Shown here: positions 26,923 to 36,458 of the stretch, piece after piece
How the letters are laid out: every line of letters starts with the position of its first letter
Numbering within the stretch: the first letter of the stretch is position 1
Origin: RACS-047 sp031553855
GTDB taxonomy: Bacteria; Bacillota; Clostridia; Christensenellales; Pumilibacteraceae
NCBI GenBank assembly: GCA_031553855.1
Contig: JAVBKW010000006.1
Coordinates: forward strand, 1-64,000
DNA length: 64,000 nucleotides
Direction of reading: 5' to 3'
Notes under the pieces: model-generated
Database searches by the model: none
The model's input: the letters and a program-made list of their open reading frames with translations, nothing else
What the model was told of the DNA's origin: nothing
Position numbers and translations under genes: made by a program

Positions 26923-26963
26923 ATAAAAATGACGCCAAAAGAACGAATTTTCTTTTTTGGCGC
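26923..26963 (-). terminator. Terminator-like hairpin in the glnN leader
   Basis: In the glnN transcript CGCCAAAA pairs with TTTTGGCG (26962-26955 with 26940-26933), with GAA/TTC inside, and is followed by a T-rich run (ATTTTTATTATTT). Being between promoter and gene, it could attenuate glnN transcription. Confidence 0.55.
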
Positions 26964-26987
26964 CTTTGCCGTTAAAGTTATGCTTTC

Positions 26988-27017
26988 ATTATATTATATT
27001 TGCCGGGGATATGTCAA
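26988..27017 (-). promoter_or_regulatory. Sigma-A promoter of glnN
   Basis: Minus strand TTGACA (27017-27012), 18 bp, TATAAT (26993-26988). Confidence 0.75.
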
Positions 27018-27035
27018 TCGGAATAAACACCTTAA

Positions 27036-27087
27036 AAAGGGGGCTGCCTCACGAGTTTTTTTCTCGTGAGACAGCCCCAAGGTTTTT
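27036..27087 (+). terminator. Long terminator-type hairpin of a repeated family
   Basis: GGGGCTGCCTCACGAG pairs with CTCGTGAGACAGCCCC around a T-run loop, with an A-run before and a T-run after. It sits between the divergent glnN and glgB promoters. Close relatives are at 42211-42255 and 57741-57787. The rest of the 26842-27304 gap holds the two promoters. Confidence 0.75.
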
Positions 27088-27210
27088 TAAGATATCGGAG
27101 AGTTTTTTTAGGATTTCCGGCAAAAACTTTTTACAATATAATTATATAACGGAAAAACAATATAGTCAATAGCCTTTTTGTAAATTTTGCGCTTAAAATT
27201 TTTATTTCTA

Positions 27211-27239
27211 TTGTAATTATTGGAAAAGTATTGTATAAT
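27211..27239 (+). promoter_or_regulatory. Sigma-A promoter of glgB
   Basis: TTGTAA (27211-27216), 17 bp, TATAAT (27234-27239). The leader contains a hairpin (GTTAAAAAGAA with TTCTTTTAAC, 27240-27263). Confidence 0.7.
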
Positions 27240-27304
27240 GTTAAAAAGAAAATATTCTTTTAACATATAAATAAATTGCTTGTTTTTTTAGCAAAAGGGA
27301 AATA

Positions 27305-29182
27305 ATGAAAACGGAAAAATACAATAAAGAATTTTACTGCGGATCTCTGCACTTTGCATATAAGTATTTCGGATGTAAGTACGTGCGCGGCGCTAAGGAG
27401 GCAGTTTTTACCGTGTTTGCGCCGCATGCTGAAAACGTTTTTGTTATGGGCGATTTTAATAATTGGTCGGAATCCGCCTCGCCTTTAAAGAGCGATGGCG
27501 GTATTTGGTCTGCCGTTATCGCAAACGTCAACGAGTTCGACGGCTATAAATTTGTTATCGACACGCACGACGGCCGCCGCATATATAAATCCGACCCGTA
27601 CGCGTTCCACTCCGAAACGGCGGGCCTTACAAACTCAAAGGTCTACGATATATCCGCCTTCAAATGGACGGACGCAAAGTGGGAGAAGGATAAACGCGCG
27701 CACGCCCCTTACGATAAGCCCGTCAATATTTATGAGGCGCATATCGGGTCGTGGCGGCGGTATGAGGACGGCAATCAGTTTTCGTATAAGCAGTTTGCCT
27801 CTGAAATAGTTCCGTATCTAAAGCATATGAATTATACGCACATCGAGCTTATGGGCATCGCCGAATACCCGTTCGAGGGTTCGTGGGGGTATCAGGTGAC
27901 GGGCTATTACGCTCCGACCTCGCGCTACGGAACTCCGGACGAATTTGCGTTTTTGATAAACGAGCTGCATGTAGCGGGCATAGGCGTGATTTTAGACTGG
28001 GTGCCGGGGCATTTCCCTAAGGACGCGAACGGGCTGTATGAGTTTGACGGCCAGCCGCTGTACGAGCCGGAAGACGAACTGAAAAAAGAGCATAAGGAAT
28101 GGGGTACGCGGTGCTTTGACTACTGTAAGGGGGAGGTTAAAAGCTTTCTTATTTCAAACGCTCTTTACTGGCTGGACGTTTTCCATATAGACGGGTTAAG
28201 GGTCGACGCGGTGGCAAGTATGCTGTATCTTGACTACAACCGTACGCAATGGCGGCCGAACAAGGACGGCGGCAAGGAAAATTTGGAGGCAATTGAGTTT
28301 TTCAAAGAGCTGAACACCGCAGTTTTTGCCGCCCACCCCGGGACTATTATGGTGGCGGAGGAATCGACGGCGTTCCCGCTCGTTACTATGCCCGTTTCGG
28401 AAGGGGGGCTGGGTTTTAATTTCAAATGGAACATGGGCTGGATGAACGACACTCTGGGCTATGTGAAAACCGACCCGTATTTCAGGTGGGGGCGCCATAA
28501 CGCGCTAACGTTTTCAATGTCGTACGCGTTCAGCGAAAACTACATACTTCCCATTTCGCACGACGAGGTCGTACACGGAAAAGGCTCGCTTTTGAACAAA
28601 ATGCCGGGCAATTATGAAACAAAATTTGCCGGATGGCGAAACTATTTGATGAGCATGTTCTCGCATCCGGGCAAAAAGCTGACGTTTATGGGTGCGGAAA
28701 TCGCGCAATTTATTGAGTGGGACTATAAAAAGGAGCTGGACTGGAAGCTTTTGGACTTTCCCGCCCATAAAAGCGCGCAGGAGTTTTTCAAAACCTTAAG
28801 CGGTATATATAAGGAAACGGCCGCGCTTTGGCAGATTGAGGACAGTTGGGACGGTTTTGAGTGGCTGGTGGTAGACGATTATAAGCAAAACGTTTTGATT
28901 TACGAGAGAAAAGACAGGCTCGGCGACAGGCTGATAGCCGTTTATAATTTTTCGCCGCTGCAATATTTAAACTATGCTTTCGGCTGCGGCGAGGGTACGT
29001 TCACCGTCGTGCTAAGCTCCTCGCTAAACGGCTGGAATACCGACAAAAAAACCTATAAAACGCAGAATAAGCCGAGTCACAACAAGAAAACTTCGATTAT
29101 AATGGATATTGCGCCGATGTCGGGAATATATATGGTATGTAAAGCGAAAAAAACAAAAAAAGAAAACCGCGCTTCAAAATAA
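27305..29182 (+). CDS. glgB: 1,4-alpha-glucan branching enzyme
   Basis: 625 residues. CBM48 domain (about 25-120; VFAPHAENVFVMGDFNNW) followed by a GH13 barrel. Catalytic regions: VILDWVPGHFP, DGLRVDAVASMLY (nucleophile Asp), MVAEESTAFP (acid/base Glu) and LPISHDEVVHGKGS. It cuts alpha-1,4 chains and re-attaches them through alpha-1,6 bonds during glycogen synthesis. First gene of a glycogen cluster that runs to 38306, all on the + strand. The N-terminal domain is short, as in many Clostridia. The C-terminal tail is very basic (KAKKTKKENRASK). Confidence 0.96.
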   Translation: MKTEKYNKEFYCGSLHFAYKYFGCKYVRGAKEAVFTVFAPHAENVFVMGDFNNWSESASPLKSDGGIWSAVIANVNEFDGYKFVIDTHDGRRIYKSDPYAFHSETAGLTNSKVYDISAFKWTDAKWEKDKRAHAPYDKPVNIYEAHIGSWRRYEDGNQFSYKQFASEIVPYLKHMNYTHIELMGIAEYPFEGSWGYQVTGYYAPTSRYGTPDEFAFLINELHVAGIGVILDWVPGHFPKDANGLYEFDGQPLYEPEDELKKEHKEWGTRCFDYCKGEVKSFLISNALYWLDVFHIDGLRVDAVASMLYLDYNRTQWRPNKDGGKENLEAIEFFKELNTAVFAAHPGTIMVAEESTAFPLVTMPVSEGGLGFNFKWNMGWMNDTLGYVKTDPYFRWGRHNALTFSMSYAFSENYILPISHDEVVHGKGSLLNKMPGNYETKFAGWRNYLMSMFSHPGKKLTFMGAEIAQFIEWDYKKELDWKLLDFPAHKSAQEFFKTLSGIYKETAALWQIEDSWDGFEWLVVDDYKQNVLIYERKDRLGDRLIAVYNFSPLQYLNYAFGCGEGTFTVVLSSSLNGWNTDKKTYKTQNKPSHNKKTSIIMDIAPMSGIYMVCKAKKTKKENRASK

Positions 29183-29333
29183 AAGGTATTAAACGCTACT
29201 TGATAAAACGGGACAAGCCGGGGAAACTTAAGAAAGAAGACTTAATTTTATCCGCCGCTTCCTTAAGAAAGAACGCCTGTCACAGTTTTTAAAATTAAAT
29301 ATCAATTTTATGTCCTAACAGGGGGGAAAATAT

Positions 29334-30509
29334 ATGAAAAAGAAAAAATGTATAGCGATGCTGCTTGCGGGCGGACAGGGAACGCGTCTTTACGCGCTTA
29401 CGAGTAAGGTTGCAAAACCGGCGGTTTCGTTCGGTTCTAAATACAGGATCATCGATTTTACGCTTTCTAACTGTACTAATTCAGATATCGATACCGTCGG
29501 AGTTTTAACGCAGTACCAGCCGCTCGTGCTGAACGAGTACGTAGGAAACGGAGAGCCGTGGGATTTAGACCGCAGCTACGGCGGAGTCCACACGCTGCCG
29601 CCGTATCAGGCAAAAAACGGCGGGGACTGGTATAAGGGAACGGCGAACGCGATATATCAGAATATTCATTTTCTAAACAACTACGATTCCGACCACGTTC
29701 TGATACTTTCGGGCGACCATATCTATAAAATGGACTATTCTAAAATGCTCGCCGAGCATATCGCCTTGAACGCGGACTGCACTATAGCCGTCATCGACGT
29801 TCCTTTAACGGAGGCGTCAAGGTTCGGCATTATGGATTATAACGTCGAAAAGGTGATAACGTCTTTCGAGGAAAAGCCGAAAAGCCCTAAATCCAACCAT
29901 GCGAGTATGGGCGTATATATTTTTAAAAAGGACGTTTTGGTCAAAGAGCTTTGCGACGACGAGGCAAATCCCGCCTCAAGCAACGATTTTGGCAAGAACA
30001 TAATCCCCAATATGCTCAAAAGCGGCAAAAAAATGTGCGCTTATAATTTTACGGGCTATTGGAAGGACGTCGGGACGGTCACTTCCTTATGGGAAGCGAA
30101 TATGGATCTTTTGGGCAGCAGCCCCCTTATCAACCTAAACGACCCCAATTTTAAGGTCTACTCGCGCAATCAGGCGCTGCCGCCCTCATTCATCGGCGAT
30201 ACCGGCGCGATGAGCAATTCTATCATGACGGCAGGCTGCGAGATATACGGCACCGTCGTCAATTCAGTTTTAAGCGAGGCGGTAGTTATAGGCAAAGGCT
30301 CGGTAGTGCGCAATTCGATAATAATGCGCGGAACCGTAATAGGTGAAAATGTTACGGTAGACTACGGAATGATCGACGAAAACACATTTATCGGCGACAA
30401 CGTGGTAATAGGGGGCAAGGATTCGGATAAGGACCATATCGCGCTTATAGGAATGGGCTTGAACATTAAAAAAGGCACGGTTATAAAAGCCGGCGAAATA
30501 ATAGAGTGA
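29334..30509 (+). CDS. glgC: Glucose-1-phosphate adenylyltransferase, catalytic subunit
   Basis: 391 residues. Makes ADP-glucose from glucose 1-phosphate and ATP. The nucleotidyltransferase signature AMLLAGGQGTRLYALT, ATP-site KPAVSFGSKYRIIDF and glucose-1-P site (FEEKPKSPKSN) are intact, and the C-terminal left-handed beta-helix hexapeptides follow (TVVNSVLSEAVVIGKGSVV). GGGGGG precedes the ATG. It is followed 13 nt later by the GlgD partner, the arrangement for a GlgC/GlgD heterotetramer in Firmicutes. The 150-nt gap after glgB shows no clear promoter. Confidence 0.96.
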   Translation: MKKKKCIAMLLAGGQGTRLYALTSKVAKPAVSFGSKYRIIDFTLSNCTNSDIDTVGVLTQYQPLVLNEYVGNGEPWDLDRSYGGVHTLPPYQAKNGGDWYKGTANAIYQNIHFLNNYDSDHVLILSGDHIYKMDYSKMLAEHIALNADCTIAVIDVPLTEASRFGIMDYNVEKVITSFEEKPKSPKSNHASMGVYIFKKDVLVKELCDDEANPASSNDFGKNIIPNMLKSGKKMCAYNFTGYWKDVGTVTSLWEANMDLLGSSPLINLNDPNFKVYSRNQALPPSFIGDTGAMSNSIMTAGCEIYGTVVNSVLSEAVVIGKGSVVRNSIIMRGTVIGENVTVDYGMIDENTFIGDNVVIGGKDSDKDHIALIGMGLNIKKGTVIKAGEIIE

Positions 30510-30522
30510 GGAGAGGAAGGAT

Positions 30523-31635
30523 ATGAAAGCGCTAGGCGTAATATTTTCAAACATTCATGATAAAGAAATAAAAGAACTCACAACAAACAGGACGCTCGCA
30601 TCCGTTCCTTTCGGGGGAAGGTTCAGGCTGATAGATTTTGTGCTGTCGAATATGGTCAACAGCGGCATAACAAAGGTCGGTATAATCACGAAAAGGAACT
30701 ACCAGTCGCTTATGGACCATATAGGCTCGGGTAAATACTGGGACCTTTCGCGCAAAAACGGCGGCCTGATAGTGCTGCCGCCGTACGGCGTTAGCGGTAC
30801 GGTCTTATATCAGTCGCGTTTTGAGGCGATCAAAAATATTGCGGCGTTTTTAAAGAGGTCGGATGAGGACTACGTCGTTATGTCGGACTGCGATAACGTC
30901 TGCAATTTCGACTTCACCGACGTTTTAAATAAGCATGTAGAGCTTAATTCCGACATCACGGTCGTATACCGCAAAAAAGAGACCGACAAGGACGAGAGGA
31001 AAATGCGTACCGCGTTCGAACTGGATAAAACGGGCCGCGTAATAAAAGTTGAAAATTCGGATAAATTCTCCGGCACGCGCAACGTTTTCACGAATATGCT
31101 CGTCGTAAACCGTCAGTTCCTGCTCAACATCATAGAAGTCGCCGACGAACAGAACTATAAGAGCTTTTCGCGCGATATCCTCACGCGCGCCGATGAATAC
31201 AGGATATTCGGCTACGAGCTTAAAGGCTATTTTGCAAGCATAGACGGCGTTCAGAACTACTACCGCCATTCTATGGAGCTGCTCGATAAGGGCAAAAGGG
31301 ATTCCTTATTCAAAAATGGCGGCAACAGTATCTACACAAAGGTACGCGACAGCGCGCCTTGCCGTATAGAGGACGATGCGATAGTTAAAAACTCGCTTAT
31401 CGCCGACGGCTGCGTAATAGAGGGAACGGTCAAAAACTCGATCCTTTTCCGCGGAGTAAAGGTTGAAAAGGGCGCAGTTATCGAAAACTCGGTAATTTTC
31501 CAGAACTGCTCCGTCGGCGCAGGCTCCAAGCTAAATTGCGTCATCGCCGACAAACAGGCTGTGATCTTGAATAACCGTTTGCTATCAGGCCACGAAACGC
31601 AGCCGTATTTCATAGCTAAGGGCACAGTGATCTAA
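30523..31635 (+). CDS. glgD: Glucose-1-phosphate adenylyltransferase, GlgD subunit
   Basis: 370 residues. A GlgC paralogue: MKALGVIFSNIHDKEIKELT replaces the catalytic GGxGxR loop, so it is expected to be non-catalytic or weakly active and to modulate GlgC. The dimer-interface LSNMVNSGI motif and the beta-helix tail (NSLIADGCVIEGTVKNSIL) are kept. GlgD is largely restricted to Firmicutes, which supports the taxonomic reading. Ribosome site GAGGAAGG. Confidence 0.95.
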   Translation: MKALGVIFSNIHDKEIKELTTNRTLASVPFGGRFRLIDFVLSNMVNSGITKVGIITKRNYQSLMDHIGSGKYWDLSRKNGGLIVLPPYGVSGTVLYQSRFEAIKNIAAFLKRSDEDYVVMSDCDNVCNFDFTDVLNKHVELNSDITVVYRKKETDKDERKMRTAFELDKTGRVIKVENSDKFSGTRNVFTNMLVVNRQFLLNIIEVADEQNYKSFSRDILTRADEYRIFGYELKGYFASIDGVQNYYRHSMELLDKGKRDSLFKNGGNSIYTKVRDSAPCRIEDDAIVKNSLIADGCVIEGTVKNSILFRGVKVEKGAVIENSVIFQNCSVGAGSKLNCVIADKQAVILNNRLLSGHETQPYFIAKGTVI

Positions 31636-31723
31636 CAGGATTTTGTAAATAAGGCCGGGTATAGGGATTGAGAAATAAGCGGCCGGATAAACAGATTTAT
31701 TTTTAAGACAAGGAGACAAAAAA

Positions 31724-33472
31724 ATGGCAAATACAACGAAAAAAACTGCCGGAACTATTTTAAAGGAAGAGCCGGAGAAAAAGGCTGTGAAAAAAACCGC
31801 GGCCGCAAAAAACGAAGTTGTAAAGAGCGAGCCTGAAAAAAAGGCTGTGGCAAAAACTGCGGAGCCGGCAAAGAAAGCTGTGGCAAAAACCGCGGGGCCT
31901 GAAAAAAAGGCTGTGGCAAAAACCGCGGAGCCGGAAAAGAAAGCCGCAGTTAAGGCGGAGGAGGTAAAAGCGGAGGTGAAAAAGCCTGCGCTGAAAGCGG
32001 AAACTAAAGAGATGGCCAAAAAGATTAAAAGCGGAAGGGATAAAATGGTGCTGTTCGCCTGCTCCGAGGCCTTTCCGTTCGCCGGGACAGGAGGCCTGGG
32101 CGAGGTAATGGGGTCGCTGCCGCGCGCGATAAACCAAAATAAGGAGTCAAGCTTTGAGGCGCGCATAATTTTGCCGCTGTATGAGAGTTTTCCTTATGAG
32201 GAGCGCAAGAATCTGGAGTTTTTGTGCCATATAAACGTGCCGCTGGCGTGGCGCAATCAGTACTGCGGCCTGTTTAAGTATGAGGCTAACGGAACGGTCT
32301 ATTATTTTATAGATAACGAATACTATTTCAAGCGTCCTAACCTTTACGGTTATTACGACGACGGCGAAAGGTTTGCATTTTTTTCGCGTGCCGTTGTGGA
32401 GATCATCCCGTTCCTCGACCGCAAGCCCGACATCCTGCATTGTCAGGACTGGCAAACCGCGCTCATACCCATCTATTATAAGCTTTTCTATATGTACCGC
32501 GAGGGCTACGGCGGGATCAAGACTATTTTCACTATCCATAATATAGAGTATCAGGGCAAATATTCTAAGAGTATCATCGAGGACGTATTCGGAATACCTT
32601 ATAATGAGTACGCATCTATTGAATACAGAGGCTGTATCAACCTTATGAAGGGCGCGATCGATTATTCAGAAGCTATCTCGACTGTAAGCCCTACGTACGC
32701 CAAGGAAATCATGCAGTCCTACTACGCGCATGGCTTAGAGGATGTGCTTTTAAAAAATAGCTTTAAGCTGCGCGGCATACTTAACGGCGTGGATATCGAC
32801 TCGTACAATCCCCAAACCAACAAGGCGTTGTTTAAAAACTATTCTAAGGCGGCGATAGCGGATAAGTACGTCAATAAAAAAGAGCTGCAAAAAATGCTTT
32901 CTCTGCCCGAATCGCCCGACACTCCGCTTATTGCTATAATTTCTAGGCTGGTTACGCATAAGGGGCTCGACCTTATCCGTTATGCAATGAACGAGATACT
33001 CAAAAAAGACATTCAGATAGTGCTGCTGGGAAAAGGCGACCCCGATTTTGAAAACTATTTCACTTATATCCAAAAGATGTACAATAATAAGGTGAGCGCA
33101 ATAATAACGTTCAATAAGGATTTGTCGCATAAGATTTACGCAGGCGCGGATATGTTCCTTATGCCGTCAAAGTCAGAGCCCTGCGGCTTAAGCCAGATGA
33201 TGGCGTGCCGCTACGGAACTGTGCCTATCGTTCGCGCGACGGGCGGATTAAAGGATTCTATTACTGATTGCGGCGTCGGTGACGACGGCAACGGCTTTGT
33301 TTTTGACAGCTACGACGCAGGCGATATGATGAAAGCTATCGACAGAGCGGTAGGCCTTTATAAGGACTATAAGGATAAATGGGCGGGGCTTGTCTTGCGC
33401 GCCATAACCACCGATTTTTCGTGGGATAACAGCGCAAAAGAATATTTAAAGTTCTATAACGAGCTGTTCTAG
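31724..33472 (+). CDS. glgA: Glycogen synthase with Lys/Ala-rich N-terminal extension
   Basis: 582 residues, about 100 longer than a typical GlgA. Residues 1-105 are a repetitive Lys/Ala/Glu/Pro tail (units like KKAVAKTAEPE), then the GT5 fold starts at MVLFACSEAFPFAGTGGLGE. The ADP-glucose loop has Gly where E. coli has Lys15 (GTGGLGEV). The C-terminal donor-site motif MPSKSEPCGLSQMMACRYG is intact. It elongates alpha-1,4-glucan from ADP-glucose. AAGGAG precedes the ATG. The extension resembles histone-like disordered tails; the same style of Ala/Lys repeat occurs in the protein at 7311. Confidence 0.94.
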   Translation: MANTTKKTAGTILKEEPEKKAVKKTAAAKNEVVKSEPEKKAVAKTAEPAKKAVAKTAGPEKKAVAKTAEPEKKAAVKAEEVKAEVKKPALKAETKEMAKKIKSGRDKMVLFACSEAFPFAGTGGLGEVMGSLPRAINQNKESSFEARIILPLYESFPYEERKNLEFLCHINVPLAWRNQYCGLFKYEANGTVYYFIDNEYYFKRPNLYGYYDDGERFAFFSRAVVEIIPFLDRKPDILHCQDWQTALIPIYYKLFYMYREGYGGIKTIFTIHNIEYQGKYSKSIIEDVFGIPYNEYASIEYRGCINLMKGAIDYSEAISTVSPTYAKEIMQSYYAHGLEDVLLKNSFKLRGILNGVDIDSYNPQTNKALFKNYSKAAIADKYVNKKELQKMLSLPESPDTPLIAIISRLVTHKGLDLIRYAMNEILKKDIQIVLLGKGDPDFENYFTYIQKMYNNKVSAIITFNKDLSHKIYAGADMFLMPSKSEPCGLSQMMACRYGTVPIVRATGGLKDSITDCGVGDDGNGFVFDSYDAGDMMKAIDRAVGLYKDYKDKWAGLVLRAITTDFSWDNSAKEYLKFYNELF

Positions 33473-33679
33473 AGCCGTGTAATATCGCCGGATTTTCTTA
33501 ACGGTTAGAAGCGCGCCGAGTGCGGCAAGCGGAATCGGGACAATAAGTTTTCTTTCATTTAAAATTTTAAATTATTTTGGGGCGGAACAATACGGTTCTG
33601 CCCCATACTCCCGCCTTTTGCGGTAATTAAATCATAATTTTCAAGTTAATTTACAAAAAAAAATATATTTTTAATCTAT

Positions 33680-33708
33680 TTGCCAATATCGCGAAAATAT
33701 TATATAAT
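33680..33708 (+). promoter_or_regulatory. Sigma-A promoter of glgP
   Basis: TTGCCA (33680-33685), 17 bp, TATAAT (33703-33708). Between glgA and this promoter there is a hairpin GGGGCGGAAC/GTTCTGCCCC (about 33579-33604) without a T-tail and no gene. Confidence 0.7.
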
Positions 33709-33771
33709 ATAATGGTATTTTAAAAAATCAATAAGACATAAGATAAATCAATTTCTATATTCGGAGGCATA

Positions 33772-36228
33772 ATGCAATATAAGAATGAGGAAGTTCAGTC
33801 TCTCATCAAGGAAAAACTGAATAAATATTTCGCAACTACGCCTAAAGGAGCAACAAACGAGCAGATGTATAAGGCTGTCGCGTTGGTGCTCAGGGATATA
33901 CTGTTAACGAAAAAGCAAAAGAATAATCAAAAAGTCATTGAAACTAAGACGAAGCGTGTCTACTACCTTTGTATGGAATTCCTGTTAGGCAGGAGCCTAA
34001 AGAACAACCTTTATAACCTCGGCCTTGAAGAGCCGGTGAGGGCGGTGCTGAAAAACTGGAAGTACGAGCTGGACGAACTCTACGAAATAGAGTCCGACGC
34101 GGGTCTTGGTAACGGGGGCCTTGGCCGCCTTGCCGCCTGCTTTATGGATTCGCTGGCAACGCAGAATTACCCCGCTATGGGCTTTACTATCCGCTACGAC
34201 TACGGCTTATTCAAGCAAAAGATTGTGGAGAACCAGCAGGTGGAGCTGCCCGATATCTGGCTCGATACGGGCGAGATATGGATGATGCCGCGCTCAGACA
34301 AGAATTTTAAAATACGCCTCGGCGGCTATATAAACGAACGCTGGGAGGACGGTAAGTGCATAGTCAAGCACGAAAACGCGAACGTTATCGACGCTATACC
34401 CTATGATATGATGATCTCCGGCGCCGATTCGGAAGGCGTTTCCGTTTTAAGGCTCTGGAAAGCGTCCGCCTCGTACGATTTTAATATGAAGTCCTTCACT
34501 CAAGGCAATTATATGGACGCGATGAGGGCGGATAACGAGGCCGAAATAATCAGCAAGGTCTTATATCCCTCGGACGACCACGAGCAGGGCAAGCAGCTTA
34601 GGCTTTCACAGCAATATTTTTTAGTGAGCGCGTCGCTGCAAAATATTTTAAAGGACCATATAAAAAGCTACGGAGATTTGCGGCTTTTGCCCGACGTTGC
34701 CGCTATCCATATCAACGATACGCATCCCGCGCTTGCTATCCCCGAGCTTATGCGCCTTTTAATAGACGAGCATTCTTTTACGTGGGAGGATGCGTGGTAT
34801 ATCGTCACTAAGACGTTTGCCTACACAAACCATACCGTTATGGCGGAAGCTTTGGAAAAATGGAGCGAGCCGCTAATCTATTCGCTGCTGCCGCGTATCT
34901 ATTCCATCACAAAGGAAATCGACAGGCGTTTTTGCGAGGAAATGCGTTTTAAGGGCGTAGGAGCCGAAAAAACAGAGCGCATGGCTATTTTTAATAAGGG
35001 TATGATCCGTATGGCCAACCTCTGTGTCATCGGCTCGCACCATATAAACGGAGTATCGCAGCTGCATTCCGACATCATCAAGGACAGCGTTTTTGCTGAT
35101 TTTTACAGCGTATATCCGCATAAATTCACGAACGTCACAAACGGTATTGCGCACCGCCGCTGGCTGTGCCAGTCAAACCCCGAGCTTTCCGGCCTTATTT
35201 CCTCTCTTATAGGCGATGGCTTTAAAAAGGACGCCGCTCAATTAGAAAAGCTGCTTGCCTTTAAGGACGATAAAACGGTTTTAGACGAGCTTGCGGGCAT
35301 TAAGCAAAAAAATAAATACGCTTTTGCCGACTACGTCAAAAAGACGTCCGGCTTTATTTTGAACCCCGAATCGAGGTTCGATACGCAGATAAAGCGTTTG
35401 CACGAGTATAAACGCCAGCTTATGAACGTCTTGAAGATAATCGGCCTTTACATCGATATTTTAGACGACCCTAAAAAACAGACGGCTCCCCAGACGTTTA
35501 TTTTCGGGGCGAAAGCGGCGGGAGGCTATTATCACGCAAAGCGCGTCATAAGCCTTATCAATTGTTTATCTGCCGAGATACAGAAGAACAAGAACGTTAA
35601 GGAAAAGCTGGACGTTATGTTTGTGGAAAACTATAACGTCACGAAAGCCGAGCATCTTATTCCCGCCTCCGAGGTTTCCGAGCAGATATCGCTTGCGGGC
35701 AAGGAAGCGTCGGGAACAAGCAATATGAAGTTTATGATAAACGGTGCCGTCACTTTAGGGACGGTGGACGGAGCGAACGTAGAAATTATGGAATGCGTGG
35801 GCGAGGGCAATATCTTCACCTTCGGGCTTAAAGCACATGAGGTTGACGAGCTTTGGAAGCGCGGTTATTATGCGACCAATTATTTTGCGTCCAATCCCAA
35901 GATCCGCCGCATAATAGATATTCTCAAAACCGGTTTTGCGGGGCAGAGCTTTGCCGACATTGCCAATTATCTGGTGCTGGGCGCGGGCCATTCTATCGCC
36001 GACCCCTATATGTGCCTTGCGGATTTTAACGATTATATGCGCGCCCACAATGCGCTTGAAACTGCGTACGCGGATAAGTACAAGTGGAATTCTATGTCGC
36101 TTGTCAATATTGCCAAAGCCGGTGTTTTCGCCGCCGACCGCAGTATTACGGATTACGCGAACAATATCTGGAACGCTAAGCGCATAAAGCCCGCAAAAGC
36201 CAAAACTCCGGCAAAGGAACAGAAGTAA
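33772..36228 (+). CDS. glgP: Glycogen phosphorylase
   Basis: 818 residues, full length. Releases glucose 1-phosphate from glycogen with phosphate. The N-terminal half carries MEFLLGRSLKNNL and ESDAGLGNGGLGRLAACFMD; the pyridoxal phosphate site EASGTSNMKFMINGAVTLGT contains the cofactor Lys; KRLHEYKRQLMN is also conserved. GGAGG precedes the ATG. It has its own promoter, so breakdown can be regulated apart from synthesis. The copy-A1 hairpin element starts 11 nt after its stop. Confidence 0.97.
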   Translation: MQYKNEEVQSLIKEKLNKYFATTPKGATNEQMYKAVALVLRDILLTKKQKNNQKVIETKTKRVYYLCMEFLLGRSLKNNLYNLGLEEPVRAVLKNWKYELDELYEIESDAGLGNGGLGRLAACFMDSLATQNYPAMGFTIRYDYGLFKQKIVENQQVELPDIWLDTGEIWMMPRSDKNFKIRLGGYINERWEDGKCIVKHENANVIDAIPYDMMISGADSEGVSVLRLWKASASYDFNMKSFTQGNYMDAMRADNEAEIISKVLYPSDDHEQGKQLRLSQQYFLVSASLQNILKDHIKSYGDLRLLPDVAAIHINDTHPALAIPELMRLLIDEHSFTWEDAWYIVTKTFAYTNHTVMAEALEKWSEPLIYSLLPRIYSITKEIDRRFCEEMRFKGVGAEKTERMAIFNKGMIRMANLCVIGSHHINGVSQLHSDIIKDSVFADFYSVYPHKFTNVTNGIAHRRWLCQSNPELSGLISSLIGDGFKKDAAQLEKLLAFKDDKTVLDELAGIKQKNKYAFADYVKKTSGFILNPESRFDTQIKRLHEYKRQLMNVLKIIGLYIDILDDPKKQTAPQTFIFGAKAAGGYYHAKRVISLINCLSAEIQKNKNVKEKLDVMFVENYNVTKAEHLIPASEVSEQISLAGKEASGTSNMKFMINGAVTLGTVDGANVEIMECVGEGNIFTFGLKAHEVDELWKRGYYATNYFASNPKIRRIIDILKTGFAGQSFADIANYLVLGAGHSIADPYMCLADFNDYMRAHNALETAYADKYKWNSMSLVNIAKAGVFAADRSITDYANNIWNAKRIKPAKAKTPAKEQK

Positions 36229-36238
36229 GATATAGTCA

Positions 36239-36372
36239 AGGGGATGTCTCAATAAGGGGTCATATACGGGCTTGAGAGTGTCAAAATGGCTTTAGCCTGA
36301 GTATTAAATATACACTCCTGTCGCCATTTTGCCACCTGTTACCCGTCTCTAACCCCTTCTTGAAACACCCCT
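36239..36372 (+). repeat. Dispersed hairpin element, copy A1
   Basis: Terminal inverted repeats of about 30 nt (AGGGGATGTCTCAATAAGGG against the complement of CCCCTTCTTGAAACACCCCT), inner stem CAAAATGGC/GCCATTTTG, core GAGTATTAAATATACACTC and right-arm motif CCACCTGTTACCCGTC. 134 bp. The sequence just after (36390-36402, GTGAGACAGCCC) looks like the right half of the GGGGCTGTCTCA terminator family, so the element may sit within a former terminator. Confidence 0.85.
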
Positions 36373-36458
36373 ATGGATTTTATTAAAGCCGTGAGACAGC
36401 CCTTTGCGGTTTAAAAGTCTGAACGTTAAACATTAATAACAGCTAAAGAAGGATATAT

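Noticed and set aside
31585..32166. Minus-strand frame opposite the glgA start
   Set aside because: Compositional shadow of the Lys/Ala repeat tail of GlgA.
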